The translations under genes were made by a program, and so were the position numbers. 38,389 bases of DNA, from positions 1-38,389 of the IMG/VR virus record IMGVR_UViG_3300028025_001979. One strand, written 5' to 3'. Below the pieces are notes generated by a model. The model worked only from the letters and a program-made list of their open reading frames with translations, searched no databases and was not told the DNA's origin. The DNA comes from a virus. Numbering within the stretch: position 1 is the stretch's first letter; each line of letters starts with the position of its first letter. This document shows positions 24,750-32,246 of the stretch, piece by piece.

Positions 24750-25385
24750 TTAACCTTTTGCATTTTTAAGTGCTGTACGCACGGTGGAAGACATCTGGTT
24801 AGCCAACCAAACACGTTGATCAGCCTCCAGTGCCTGTTCGTCAATCATGGCAAGACCTTCTTTGGCCATACCCTGGTCAACCAACTCTGTTACTCCCGCT
24901 GCCAAGTCAGTCAGGAATTCTTTGATATCTTGCGGTAGGTCATCACCAATGCCACCACGAGGTGTTACCACTGGAGCAGTGCCTTTTTTCTTGATGCCTT
25001 CATCTGTCAACTTAGGAGATGAGTCTAAGGCATCGTGTTCAACGATTTCAAGCGCTGCAACCCACAAATACCTGCGGAGGTATGTTTGTACTGCCCCAAG
25101 GTTTTGGACCTCGTGACAGCCCTTTAAAGCTGCGCTAGACATGGGACTGTTGATGACAATTCGGTCTTCTGGCTTGTCAACGTCAATGATGGTCATGGAC
25201 GCTTCTTCTTTGCCAAAACTGATGACACCTGTGATGCCATGTTGCTTGAAGATTTGCAAAGCAGGGATCAGGAAGTCACCCAACTCAAAGTAATAGTAGT
25301 TGGAAAACTTGTTGTGGCCTGTTTTCTTGAGCTTGGTCTTGTGAAATTCATCACGAGCAGCATTGAGTTTTTGGTAAATATTCAT
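24750..25385 (-). CDS. erf: ERF-family single-strand annealing protein
   Basis: A 211-residue protein using the ATG at 25385 (TGGAAATGAA upstream) rather than GTG/ATG codons upstream. The ERF core is KFSNYYYFELGDFLIPALQIF (about residues 24-44, in outline) and VQTYLRRYLWVAALEIVEHDALD. ERF proteins anneal complementary single strands and promote phage DNA circularisation and recombination. It is followed by the SSB-like gene, and RusA is encoded in the rightward operon. Confidence 0.92.
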   Translation of the reverse strand: MNIYQKLNAARDEFHKTKLKKTGHNKFSNYYYFELGDFLIPALQIFKQHGITGVISFGKEEASMTIIDVDKPEDRIVINSPMSSAALKGCHEVQNLGAVQTYLRRYLWVAALEIVEHDALDSSPKLTDEGIKKKGTAPVVTPRGGIGDDLPQDIKEFLTDLAAGVTELVDQGMAKEGLAMIDEQALEADQRVWLANQMSSTVRTALKNAKG

Positions 25386-25386
25386 T

Positions 25387-25575
25387 TCATTTCCAGTTTG
25401 CTGAGTCATATTCGTCTTGGATGATTTGTTTCTGTGTGTCATCATCAAAGTCTTGGAACTCTATGAAGTGGTTCTCACCACAGCAAGAGCGTTTGTCGTT
25501 ACGAGGTTCCATGCAGTAAGGGCAGTACTGAACCCCGTGCAGGTCTTCTTTGGCTTGGATCAGGAAGTCTTTCAT
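25387..25575 (-). CDS. Small zinc-binding-type protein
   Basis: A 62-residue protein with CPYCMEP and SCCGENHF motifs (C18-x2-C21...C30-C31) that could bind one zinc, followed by an acidic helical tail. ATG at 25575 overlaps the stop of the next upstream gene (ATGA). It ends one base before the ERF start region. Nothing further can be said about function. Confidence 0.75.
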   Translation of the reverse strand: MKDFLIQAKEDLHGVQYCPYCMEPRNDKRSCCGENHFIEFQDFDDDTQKQIIQDEYDSANWK

Positions 25576-25727
25576 TGTGTCCTCCCAACTGGTTTAGCCA
25601 ACAGCCATTTGTCACCAAGGAAGCGGATGGACCGTACCCACTGGCGGCAGTTATGACGCTGGATGTGTGCTGGGACACCATCAACACAGAACAGTTGACG
25701 GACCTTAGTAAGAGCTTGCGTGTTCAT
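25572..25727 (-). CDS. Small basic protein, first gene of the leftward operon, 51 aa
   Basis: The ATG at 25727 has AAGGAA upstream (complement of TTCCTT at 25733-25738), and the TGA at 25572-25574 overlaps the next ATG. The 51-residue product begins MNTQALTKVRQLFCVDG and has a basic, Trp-rich centre (RHNCRQWVRSIRFLGDKW). I do not recognise it. The good ribosome site and overlap make it a likely real gene. Confidence 0.72.
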   Translation of the reverse strand: MNTQALTKVRQLFCVDGVPAHIQRHNCRQWVRSIRFLGDKWLLAKPVGRTQ

Positions 25728-25835
25728 TGAATTCCTTTCATTTAGCAAGAAACTTGACTTTATCTGCTGTTTTTACAAAAAAACATAGGTGTTTTCCCTA
25801 GTTGCGGGTTTCCTAGTTCTTGGTAGGCTCACCAC
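25728..25835. promoter_or_regulatory. Divergent early control region
   Basis: This 108-bp gap separates the leftward and rightward early operons and must hold promoters for both. It contains TTGACT (25754-25759) as a possible rightward -35 box, but no well-spaced -10 box. The heptamer CCTAGTT occurs twice, at 25797-25803 and 25812-25818, 15 bp apart, a possible operator. Promoters are not called precisely. Confidence 0.5.
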
Positions 25836-26018
25836 ATGAGCCACATAACCAACATCGAAGAAGTCCTGGCATACGACCTGATCGTCCTTGCTACTGACAG
25901 ACTGTCCCAACACCTCCAAGAGGAAGATTGGGAGGCAGCTATTGTCGGTGCTTTAGTGAGGGCGGTAGAGATTGCCAGCCATAGAGAAGTTAAGCCTATC
26001 AATGAGATCTTTAAGTGA
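25836..26018 (+). CDS. Hypothetical small protein, first gene rightward
   Basis: A 60-residue acidic helical protein (SHITNIEEVLAYDLIVLATD...). It is the first gene after the divergent region and the ribosome site is weak (GGTAGG well upstream of ATG 25836). No domain is recognised. Its place as the leader gene of the replication operon would suit a regulator or host-takeover protein, which is speculation. Confidence 0.65.
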   Translation: MSHITNIEEVLAYDLIVLATDRLSQHLQEEDWEAAIVGALVRAVEIASHREVKPINEIFK

Positions 26019-26072
26019 TCTTGTGATACAGTGTTTTGAAACTTGGCTAGGGTAGCTCCCGAAAAGACGATT

Positions 26073-26105
26073 CGTTACCGTCCTGCCACTGTTTCTTCAG
26101 TAACG
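26073..26105. promoter_or_regulatory. Inverted repeat upstream of the replication protein gene
   Basis: CGTTAC (26073-26078) and GTAACG (26100-26105) are inverted copies. The wider AAGACG..TTAC and GTAACGTCTT arms also correspond if five bases are bulged. It lies 24 bp upstream of the start at 26130 and may be an operator or a hairpin in the leader. Confidence 0.4.
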
Positions 26106-26129
26106 TCTTACCGATAACGTGAGGTAAAA

Positions 26130-26828
26130 ATGTACTTCTATCCGCATCATATTGGCGACTATAAAGCCGCCACTACCTATCTTTCCAACGAAGAAGATTT
26201 GGCTTATCGCCGTCTTTTGGAGCTGTATTACGACACCGAAAAAGCAATTGAGGATGACATTTCTTTGCTTTCCAAGAGGCTAAGGGTCACTCCTGAGTCC
26301 CTGTCTTTTGTTCTCAAAGAGTTCTTTAGCCACACCAAAGATGGCTGGAGAAACAAGAGATGTGATGTTGTCATCAAAGACTACCAAGAGATGGCTGAGA
26401 AAAACAGGAAAAATGGTAAGTTAGGTGGTCGTCCGAAAGGCAGTAAACAAGCCATAGAAAACCCAGTGGGTTTCCATTCGGTTCCCAGTGGCATCCCAGT
26501 GGTAACCCAACTCGAACCTAACCAAGAACCAATAACCAGAAACCAAAAACCAAAGAAAGCAACTACCGTTGCTGCGCCTGAAGGCGTGTCATTGGAAGTT
26601 TGGGAATCTTTTGTTCAACACAGAAAAGCCAAGAAGGCTCCAATTACGCCAATGGTTATTGGTTATCTTGAAGAGCAGTCAAAGCTTGCTGGATGGACTT
26701 TGGAAAACGTATTGAAAGAAACTTGTGTTCGTGGATGGCAATCTTTCAAAGCTGAATGGGTTGCAAATAAACCCATCCCTGGTCAACTGTCTGCTGCTGA
26801 CAGAGAAAAGCGTAGGTTGCTGTCATGA
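26130..26828 (+). CDS. DUF1376/YdaU-family replication protein
   Basis: A 232-residue protein. The N-terminus MYFYPHHIGDYKAATTYLS followed by EDLAYRRLLELYYDTEKAI is the DUF1376 signature found in phage and prophage replication modules. KNGKLGGRPKGSK (about 96-108) ends that domain, then a Pro/Asn/Gln linker leads to a C-terminal helical domain (about 155-232). It probably acts in initiation or helicase loading, in view of the DnaB-like helicase two genes on. RBS GAGG before ATG 26130. Confidence 0.85.
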   Translation: MYFYPHHIGDYKAATTYLSNEEDLAYRRLLELYYDTEKAIEDDISLLSKRLRVTPESLSFVLKEFFSHTKDGWRNKRCDVVIKDYQEMAEKNRKNGKLGGRPKGSKQAIENPVGFHSVPSGIPVVTQLEPNQEPITRNQKPKKATTVAAPEGVSLEVWESFVQHRKAKKAPITPMVIGYLEEQSKLAGWTLENVLKETCVRGWQSFKAEWVANKPIPGQLSAADREKRRLLS

Positions 26829-27160
26829 GAGGTCATGAACCTTTGATCAAAATGAGGATGTCTGGCAAGGCTCCTCAAGCCGTTTACATTGATGACCACA
26901 AGTCCCTGAACTGCGATGAATGGCATTTGTTCGGTGATATGCCAACTATCTGTGTTGACGGTGATCGTTTGCAAGACATCGACTTTCGGTTTGCTGTTGG
27001 CCTTATTGTCAACATCAGTAGTTTTTCTGAACAACGAGCCAAGGCACTGTTTGCTATTGCCAAACAAGCAAAAGCTAGGGTTGTCACCAGTTGTGTGCTG
27101 ATACCAAATGCACCACACTGGAAACAGACAGGTTGGTCAGAAATCTATTTCGGTAAATAA
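26825..27160 (+). CDS. Hypothetical protein between replication genes
   Basis: A 111-residue protein that I do not recognise. ATG at 26825 overlaps the DUF1376 gene stop (ATGA), and the helicase starts two bases after its TAA. It has alternating strands and helices including LFGDMPTICVDGDRLQDIDF and ARVVTSCVLIP. Sandwiched between two replication genes, it probably serves the same process. Confidence 0.72.
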   Translation: MRGHEPLIKMRMSGKAPQAVYIDDHKSLNCDEWHLFGDMPTICVDGDRLQDIDFRFAVGLIVNISSFSEQRAKALFAIAKQAKARVVTSCVLIPNAPHWKQTGWSEIYFGK

Positions 27161-27161
27161 A

Positions 27162-28142
27162 ATGATAATTACTCCAGACACCATCGACTTCTCTGCTTAC
27201 ATGAGAGAGTCAGATGCCCAAGCAAAGGTTAAAAGTGCCTTCATCTACTCAGAAGCACTGAAAGACAAGCTCAGAATCAAGAAGACAATCAACCCGATTG
27301 TTCTTCCTTGGTTGTCACACAAAGATTCGTTTGAGTTCCGCAAGGGTGAAATCACTATCTGGGCTGGGCAGAACAGTTCGGGTAAGTCACTGGTTACCTC
27401 TCAGATTGCTTTGTCACTGATGGGCCAAGGTGAGAAAGTGGCTATTGCCTCCTTTGAGATGAAGCCTGTCACAACCTTACAGCGTATGGCTCGTATGTGG
27501 ATTGGCATGAACCCTATGTCTCCAGAGTTCCAAACGGAAGATGGCTACAAGGTTATTGATGACCTGTATGACCAGTTCAGCGAATGGACAGATGACAAGT
27601 TATGGCTGTATGACCAGATGGGTGCTGTTGACCAAGACCTGATCATTGGGATGTGCAGATACTGTGCCAAGGAACTTGCTATCGGCCACATCTTCATTGA
27701 CAACTTGGCTACCTGTGTCATGGGTGAAGACGATATGTCTGGTCAGAAGAACTTTGTCAGTGAGTTGATTACGATTGCTCGTGACTACAACATCCATGTC
27801 CACCTTGTCCACCACCTACGGAAACCAGCAAATGAGTATGCCGTACCCAACAAGTACGACACCAAAGGATCAGGAGCGATTGTTGACCTTGTGGATAACG
27901 TGTGGATGGTTTGGCGTAACAAGGAAAAAGAAGATGATGTGAAAGATCTTGGCAGAGCTTCATCCAAGTTCTCAGAGGCTGATCAGCTTTTGTTATGCCG
28001 TAAGCAGCGTAACTATGAAGGCTCGTTAAACGGTGAGCCAACAATTAAGCTGTGGTTTCACTCAGATGCCCAGCAGTATCTTGAGAGACACGGTGAAGAC
28101 CCAATGGCCTTTTACGTATTCCCACATATCAAATCAGGATGA
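27162..28142 (+). CDS. DnaB-like replicative helicase (RecA-fold ATPase)
   Basis: A 326-residue protein from ATG 27162; an upstream in-frame start at 27108 lies inside the previous gene. Walker A is GQNSSGKS (69-76), the Walker B strand HIFID is at 176-180, and a HLVHHLRKP sensor segment follows (214-222), then KGSGAIVDLVDNVWMVWRNK. The DnaB N-terminal domain is absent, as in several phage helicases. It unwinds duplex DNA at the phage replication fork. Neighbours are DUF1376 and RusA. Confidence 0.9.
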   Translation: MIITPDTIDFSAYMRESDAQAKVKSAFIYSEALKDKLRIKKTINPIVLPWLSHKDSFEFRKGEITIWAGQNSSGKSLVTSQIALSLMGQGEKVAIASFEMKPVTTLQRMARMWIGMNPMSPEFQTEDGYKVIDDLYDQFSEWTDDKLWLYDQMGAVDQDLIIGMCRYCAKELAIGHIFIDNLATCVMGEDDMSGQKNFVSELITIARDYNIHVHLVHHLRKPANEYAVPNKYDTKGSGAIVDLVDNVWMVWRNKEKEDDVKDLGRASSKFSEADQLLLCRKQRNYEGSLNGEPTIKLWFHSDAQQYLERHGEDPMAFYVFPHIKSG

Positions 28143-28146
28143 GTGA

Positions 28147-28350
28147 ATGTACAAACTGAAGAAACAAGAGGGCGACAGAGTACAGATTGAGATGGGTGAA
28201 GCCAGAGTGATTTTTAGATCCTGGCAGACAACCCAAGACCGTGAGTTCGTTAGAGCCATGCTTGAACGAGCAGAGAAGTTTTACGGCATGGGAGCCAAAG
28301 AGCGCATCAGGGCTTACATGAACCAAATGAAAGAAGGGACACTTGAATGA
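28147..28350 (+). CDS. Small hypothetical protein
   Basis: A 67-residue charged protein, five bases after the helicase and overlapping RusA by four bases (ATGA). It has beta strands at the N-terminus (YKLKKQEGDRVQIEMGEARV) and a basic helix later. No domain is recognised. Confidence 0.72.
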   Translation: MYKLKKQEGDRVQIEMGEARVIFRSWQTTQDREFVRAMLERAEKFYGMGAKERIRAYMNQMKEGTLE

Positions 28351-28775
28351 CTTTCCATGTCACTTTCATGGTTGAGGGAACTCCTGTTGGCAAGGGAAGG
28401 CCACGATTTTCCCGTAGAGGTAACTTTGTCTCCACCTACACACCTACCAAGACCAGAGACTATGAGGATCTGATCCGTGAAGCCGCCAAACAAGCAATGG
28501 GAACCAATGAACCATTAAAAACGCCTGTAGCAGCTTATATCTACATCACAGTACCTATCCCTCAGTCGTACTCTAAAAGTCGCTCTAAGGCCTGTTTAGA
28601 GGGTTGGGAGAGGCCTTGCAAGAAGCCAGACATCGACAACATCATCAAAGCCTACTTAGACAGCATGAATGGAATCGTTTATGACGATGACACCCAGGTT
28701 GTTTCCTTGCACAGCACTAAGGTGTACGGGACTATTGGAATGGTTGAGGTGTTAATCAAAGAAGACATAGGGTAA
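28347..28775 (+). CDS. rusA: RusA-family Holliday junction resolvase
   Basis: A 142-residue protein. The RusA core is visible: GKGRPRFSRRG at about 15-25 and the acidic active-site cluster in KKPDIDNIIKAYLDSMNGIVYDDD (about 92-115, D95, D97, D113-D115). It cuts four-way junctions formed during recombination or replication. RBS AAGGGA and a four-base overlap with the upstream ORF. It completes a recombination set with ERF and SSB. Confidence 0.93.
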   Translation: MTFHVTFMVEGTPVGKGRPRFSRRGNFVSTYTPTKTRDYEDLIREAAKQAMGTNEPLKTPVAAYIYITVPIPQSYSKSRSKACLEGWERPCKKPDIDNIIKAYLDSMNGIVYDDDTQVVSLHSTKVYGTIGMVEVLIKEDIG

Positions 28776-28802
28776 GTCCCAATACAAATTCAAATAAATC
28801 AA

Positions 28803-28825
28803 GTCAACAATTGATCTGTCAACAA
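28803..28825. repeat. Short direct repeat GTCAACAA x2
   Basis: GTCAACAA occurs at 28803-28810 and 28818-28825, a 15-bp period, in the 64-bp gap before the gene at 28840. It could be a binding site or part of a promoter. The evidence is small. Confidence 0.4.
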
Positions 28826-28839
28826 CGAAAGGTAATGCA

Positions 28840-29031
28840 ATGACAGAAATTCAAACAACAATTTACACGGAAGATAACGTGCGAGTACACGTTGACGAGT
28901 GGGATGATGGAGGTGTGTGGCTTTCTTTGCAGAGTCGCGGATCAAGTCACTATGTAGCACTCACTCGCAAGGAAGCCGAGCAGATGCTTAAAGGTTTGCA
29001 AACCATCTTGGCTAAAGAGGTAACAGCATGA
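28840..29031 (+). CDS. Small hypothetical protein
   Basis: A 63-residue acidic protein with an N-terminal beta sheet (IQTTIYTEDNVRVHVDEWD, VWLSLQ) and a C-terminal helix (TRKEAEQMLKGLQTIL). It is the first of a new small cluster, with RBS AAAGG, and overlaps the next start (ATGA). The fold looks like a small DUF-type phage protein; no function assigned. Confidence 0.75.
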   Translation: MTEIQTTIYTEDNVRVHVDEWDDGGVWLSLQSRGSSHYVALTRKEAEQMLKGLQTILAKEVTA

Positions 29032-29357
29032 AAGCAGCACTAATTCTTGTTGCGTTGTTATGTACAAACGCATCTGCTCAACAAAGTTCAATCCTGTACA
29101 CAGGTCAAGATCTTTTTACTAGGTTCAACACTGATCGACCATTTTTTTTAGCGTACATCGCTGGTGTTGCTGATTCGCAGTCAGGTGTGACGATCTGTAT
29201 CCCTGCTGGTCAAGTCACGCTAGGACAAATGGGTGACATGGTTAAGCAGTCATTGGATCGTATTCCGTCTGAGCGACATTTGGCTGCTGATGTTTATGTG
29301 ACCGTTACCTTGGGCAACCGTTGGCCTTGCAACAACAAGAGAGGTGGTGGGGTATGA
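29028..29357 (+). CDS. Rap1a/Tai-like periplasmic protein
   Basis: A 109-residue protein with a signal peptide (MKAALILVALLCTNASA, cleavage after residue 17). The mature part, FLAYIAGVADSQSG...VCIP-like TICIPAG, TLGQMGDMVKQSLDRIP, RHLAADVYV and WPC, matches the Rap1a/Tai4 immunity family. That family protects type VI secretion users from amidase-type toxins. The two mature cysteines (C57, C101) would form the family disulphide. A phage-borne copy is unusual; it may protect the infected host or have been recruited for another periplasmic role. GAGG RBS; overlap with next gene. Confidence 0.82.
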   Translation: MKAALILVALLCTNASAQQSSILYTGQDLFTRFNTDRPFFLAYIAGVADSQSGVTICIPAGQVTLGQMGDMVKQSLDRIPSERHLAADVYVTVTLGNRWPCNNKRGGGV

Positions 29358-30022
29358 GCAAAGAAACAATGAAGCTGGCGCTGGGCAAAATTAAATCAGC
29401 CAGAGATTGCCATCCAAACGCAGTGAACACCCTGCTGTTTGAAGCAGAGGAAATTCTTGAAGAAGCACGGGCAAAGCCTGACTTCTGGGAAGGCTACGTG
29501 CCTGAGCCAGTGAAGCCAGCACAACAGGAGTTTGTATCGCCCGGAGGCGGCTACGTACCTGCTATCCCTGCACAGCAAGCCCTCGACAAGAAGGCAGAGA
29601 ACGCCAGAGAGTTGGGGCTGGACTATAAGCCAGCACAGAAGCCTGTGGCGTGGACATCTTGGCGAGAACTTGCTGGCGCAAGACACTACCGCACACCGGG
29701 ATGGGAAATGTATGCCGACAAACGCAACCCTGACGATGTTGCCCTCTACACATCCCCACCAGCACCCGTGCAAGACAACCCACTTGATTGCGGTGTGTAT
29801 TTGGGGTCAGGCAAACGCCACGAAATCAAACACCATGTTAGCTATGGGCCAGAGCCTATTGATACGTTAATTGCCGCTTGGCAAGCACTTGAAGAAACAA
29901 GTGGTCATGTGTTGGATGAAGGTGACGTTGAGGGTCGAATGCACATGAGCGTTATTCGAAGTGCATGGGAGCAAATGGACAGCCTTGTGCGTGACTTGTG
30001 GGATGAAAGGGGTTGCAAATGA
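29354..30022 (+). CDS. Hypothetical early protein, 222 aa
   Basis: The ATG at 29354 overlaps the previous stop and is preferred to the upstream GTG/ATG frame (29321). The N-terminus is a helical hairpin (SKETMKLALGKIKSARDC...). It is followed by a Pro/Gln-rich linker and a KPVAWTSWRELAG...VALYTSPPAP module like those in variable early proteins of many phages. The C-terminus has a helical segment. No catalytic motif. Mosaic early-region proteins of this type are often host-range or takeover accessories. Confidence 0.72.
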   Translation: MSKETMKLALGKIKSARDCHPNAVNTLLFEAEEILEEARAKPDFWEGYVPEPVKPAQQEFVSPGGGYVPAIPAQQALDKKAENARELGLDYKPAQKPVAWTSWRELAGARHYRTPGWEMYADKRNPDDVALYTSPPAPVQDNPLDCGVYLGSGKRHEIKHHVSYGPEPIDTLIAAWQALEETSGHVLDEGDVEGRMHMSVIRSAWEQMDSLVRDLWDERGCK

Positions 30023-30273
30023 AAGACGCATTTGAGCAACTGATGCGCGAAGTTGATAAGCCCACATCTGTGCCTGAGAGTATTGCCAAGTACGCTGCTG
30101 CATTGGTGGCAGGTACTCACGAAATAACCAGCGTAACCATTCAACCTAAGCGCACATGGGTTGGGCTGACAAATGATGAGGTCAACAACTTTGCTGCGGG
30201 ATGCCATCTGGGTAAGTCTGTGCAAGGTGCTATTTACGAAGCAGAAGCCAAACTCAAGGAGAAGAACACATGA
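30019..30273 (+). CDS. Small hypothetical protein
   Basis: An 84-residue protein from ATG 30019, overlapping the upstream TGA (ATGA) and the next gene by four bases. It is mainly helical with a central strand segment (TSVTIQPKRTWVGLTNDEV). The TWVGLTNDEV motif also appears in phage early proteins of DUF-type composition. Function unknown. Confidence 0.72.
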   Translation: MKDAFEQLMREVDKPTSVPESIAKYAAALVAGTHEITSVTIQPKRTWVGLTNDEVNNFAAGCHLGKSVQGAIYEAEAKLKEKNT

Positions 30274-30980
30274 CCACACAACTGGTTCGTGACTCTATGA
30301 AGCTGATGGCTGATGCTGGTGTAGACATTGTGGACATCAAATGGTTCGACCTGACCGGGGCGTTCTCGGAGCATCAACATGCCAACCTTGAGCCTGTGAT
30401 GACGCATCGCCCACCATTTGACAAATGCTTTGTCACTTGGAAGGGGAAAACTCGCAGCCACCCGAGCTATGAGGTTCTTATGCTGGTGGCTGGGACTGAT
30501 CCAAACGAGGGCATTACGGTGTCAATGTGGAAGGGGCCAAGCGGCACAAGGCTACGCCCCATCCCTGCGATGTTCTACTTCATCGAGGATGACAACATCC
30601 GTTACGGCGCAGTCAGTGATGATGAGCCGATAGATAAGGAACTGGCAGAAATTATGCTGGCGCAGATTGGGGCTTGGTACAGCGCTATGGATCAGCGTAT
30701 TGAGGCTTACATCCCATCGGTGCGAGACACCTTCACCAACCGCCGCAAGGTGCAGCAGGGCAAGCTGCCAACCTACGACTGGACAACGGTGTGGATTGAG
30801 CCATCTAAGCCCCGCCAAGACCCAAAAGGGGGCACACACGCATCACCCCGTCTGCACGAGCGTAGGGGCCACCTGAGAAGGCTCAAGACGGGAAAGAATG
30901 TCTGGGTCAAGTCCTGCAAGGTTGGTGACGCAAGCAAGGGGGCGATATTTCACGACTATGCAATCAAGGAGAACACATGA
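30270..30980 (+). CDS. Hypothetical protein with HxSPRxHxRRGHxR C-terminal motif
   Basis: A 236-residue protein. The N-terminal two thirds are mixed alpha/beta without a recognised domain. The C-terminus has HASPRLHERRGHLRRLKTG followed by VWVKSCKVGDASKG and a short HDYAI-like end. This His/Arg-rich ending is seen in various phage proteins of unknown role and may be nucleic-acid binding. ATG overlap with both neighbours indicates one polycistron. Confidence 0.72.
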   Translation: MTTQLVRDSMKLMADAGVDIVDIKWFDLTGAFSEHQHANLEPVMTHRPPFDKCFVTWKGKTRSHPSYEVLMLVAGTDPNEGITVSMWKGPSGTRLRPIPAMFYFIEDDNIRYGAVSDDEPIDKELAEIMLAQIGAWYSAMDQRIEAYIPSVRDTFTNRRKVQQGKLPTYDWTTVWIEPSKPRQDPKGGTHASPRLHERRGHLRRLKTGKNVWVKSCKVGDASKGAIFHDYAIKENT

Positions 30981-31255
30981 AGACCGTAATTGAAATGGCG
31001 CGGGAGGCTGGGTTGGTAGGTGGGCCGGTATATGCGCGAGGACTTGAACACTTTGCCGAGCTTGTCCGTGCTGACCAAGACGAAAAATACAAGTGGGACG
31101 TTCATTCATGTGGCCCTACTTGCAAGCGGTATGGGTGTGTAGCTATGCGTGAGGCTGTTAAGGCCGAGCGTGAGGAGTGTGCCAAAACGGTTGAAGGTTT
31201 CTATGGATCTCGTGACGAATATGCCGCAGCCATCCGAGCAAGGAGCAACACATGA
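30977..31255 (+). CDS. Small hypothetical early protein
   Basis: A 92-residue protein. Helical opening (KTVIEMAREAGLVGG...HFAELVRADQDEKY) and an ending with REECAKTVEG...YAAAIRARSNT, a common pattern of accessory early phage proteins. It contains the Cys segment SCGPTCKRYGC. Four-base overlaps on both sides. Confidence 0.72.
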   Translation: MKTVIEMAREAGLVGGPVYARGLEHFAELVRADQDEKYKWDVHSCGPTCKRYGCVAMREAVKAEREECAKTVEGFYGSRDEYAAAIRARSNT

Positions 31256-31392
31256 CCATCATCATCAACTGGATCAAGCGTTGGTTTGGTCCTGTAAAAC
31301 CAGCAGAGACTGACGATAAATGCCCGTACTGTCACGGTATTGGCTATGACAGCAGCGGATGGACTTGCACTTGCTTGAGGGAAAAGAAATGA
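31252..31392 (+). CDS. Zinc-finger-like micro-protein, 46 aa
   Basis: ATG 31252 overlaps the previous stop and the TGA ends at 31392, overlapping the next ATG at 31389. The 46-residue product has CPYCHGIGYDSSGWTCTC (C24-x2-C27...C39-x-C41), a zinc-knuckle pattern, and a basic end. It was found by continuing the ATGA chain. Confidence 0.7.
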   Translation: MTIIINWIKRWFGPVKPAETDDKCPYCHGIGYDSSGWTCTCLREKK

Positions 31393-31616
31393 GCGAAGAA
31401 CTGAAAGCACACAACGCTGCTGTGGAAAAGATGTTTCAACAGATCAAACCAATTGTTGAGGGCAATGACTGCAACGTAGCGCTTCATACCTTGCTGATTA
31501 CTTTGGCCGCTTGTGGAAGCCAAACTGATATGCCAACTGAGCATTTCAAAGCATTGGTGGTTCAAGAGCTTGATCGTCTGATGCTTGTCCATGCAAAACC
31601 AGAGGGCACAGCATGA
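31389..31616 (+). CDS. Small hypothetical helical protein
   Basis: A 75-residue protein from ATG 31389, part of the overlapping chain. It is helical (EELKAHNAAVEKMFQQIKPIV..., LLITLAACGSQ). No family is recognised. An earlier in-frame start would extend it into the preceding gene and is not needed. Confidence 0.72.
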   Translation: MSEELKAHNAAVEKMFQQIKPIVEGNDCNVALHTLLITLAACGSQTDMPTEHFKALVVQELDRLMLVHAKPEGTA

Positions 31617-31738
31617 ACTGCAAACACCGCTGGGAGCCGAGCAACTTTGCGATCAAGTACCGCACACCCAACCACTACATTTACCAGTGCCAACGGTGCT
31701 GGAAAACGATCAGCGCAATACTGAAGGAGAAGACATGA
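31613..31738 (+). CDS. Zinc-ribbon-like micro-protein, 41 aa
   Basis: ATG 31613 overlaps the preceding stop, and the TGA ends at 31738 over the next ATG (31735). The 41-residue product has C3-KH and YQCQRCWKT (C26-x2-C29), a small zinc-ribbon-like layout. Overlap on both sides supports translation. Confidence 0.68.
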   Translation: MNCKHRWEPSNFAIKYRTPNHYIYQCQRCWKTISAILKEKT

Positions 31739-32037
31739 CTCCTGTTCGGCAAAAAAGAATCCGCACACTATTGCGTACAAGGCCGGGAGGCATGACTCCT
31801 CTTGAGATTTCAGATGAGTTAAACCTGCACCCTGCCAACGTCAGGAAGTCACTGTTAACCATGCCTGATGTGTATGTTGATCGCTGGCGCTTGGGAAAGC
31901 GTGGTCAGTATGAAAAAGTTTGGGTTGCTGTTCATGTGCCTGAAGACTGCCCACATCCCAAAGACCGCCTCAAGTGGGGTGCTTTTTATAAGAAACCAAA
32001 GACCCAGTGGGTCGTCGTTGAAGGAACAATGCAATGA
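31735..32037 (+). CDS. Winged-helix DNA-binding protein
   Basis: A 100-residue protein. RQKRIRTLLRTRPGGMTPLEI followed by LNLHPANVRKSLLTMPDVYVDRWRLGKRG is a MarR/ROK-like winged-helix motif (about residues 5-55). Pro/Lys-rich end. The frame also opens earlier, but ATG 31735 overlaps the previous stop. It could regulate early or late genes. Role inferred only. Confidence 0.75.
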   Translation: MTPVRQKRIRTLLRTRPGGMTPLEISDELNLHPANVRKSLLTMPDVYVDRWRLGKRGQYEKVWVAVHVPEDCPHPKDRLKWGAFYKKPKTQWVVVEGTMQ

Positions 32038-32246
32038 AATGTAAATGCCACCCAGAATCCCCGTTCCTTTGGATGAACAACCCTCAATTAAGCATGTTTG
32101 TCAAAGACGTTTATTTCCGTCCCAAGAAGACTCAGGTCTACGAGAACTTAACCAAAGAAGAGAACGTCATTGCTTACAAGCAGTTTTCTATCTACAGCAG
32201 AGCAAACCCAGGTGTCAAACCAACATTGAACAAGCACGAGCTATGA
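32034..32246 (+). CDS. Small hypothetical protein
   Basis: A 70-residue basic protein (KCKCHPESPFLWMNN...). Overlaps the upstream and downstream genes by four bases each. Two cysteines near the N-terminus. No domain. Confidence 0.68.
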   Translation: MKCKCHPESPFLWMNNPQLSMFVKDVYFRPKKTQVYENLTKEENVIAYKQFSIYSRANPGVKPTLNKHEL

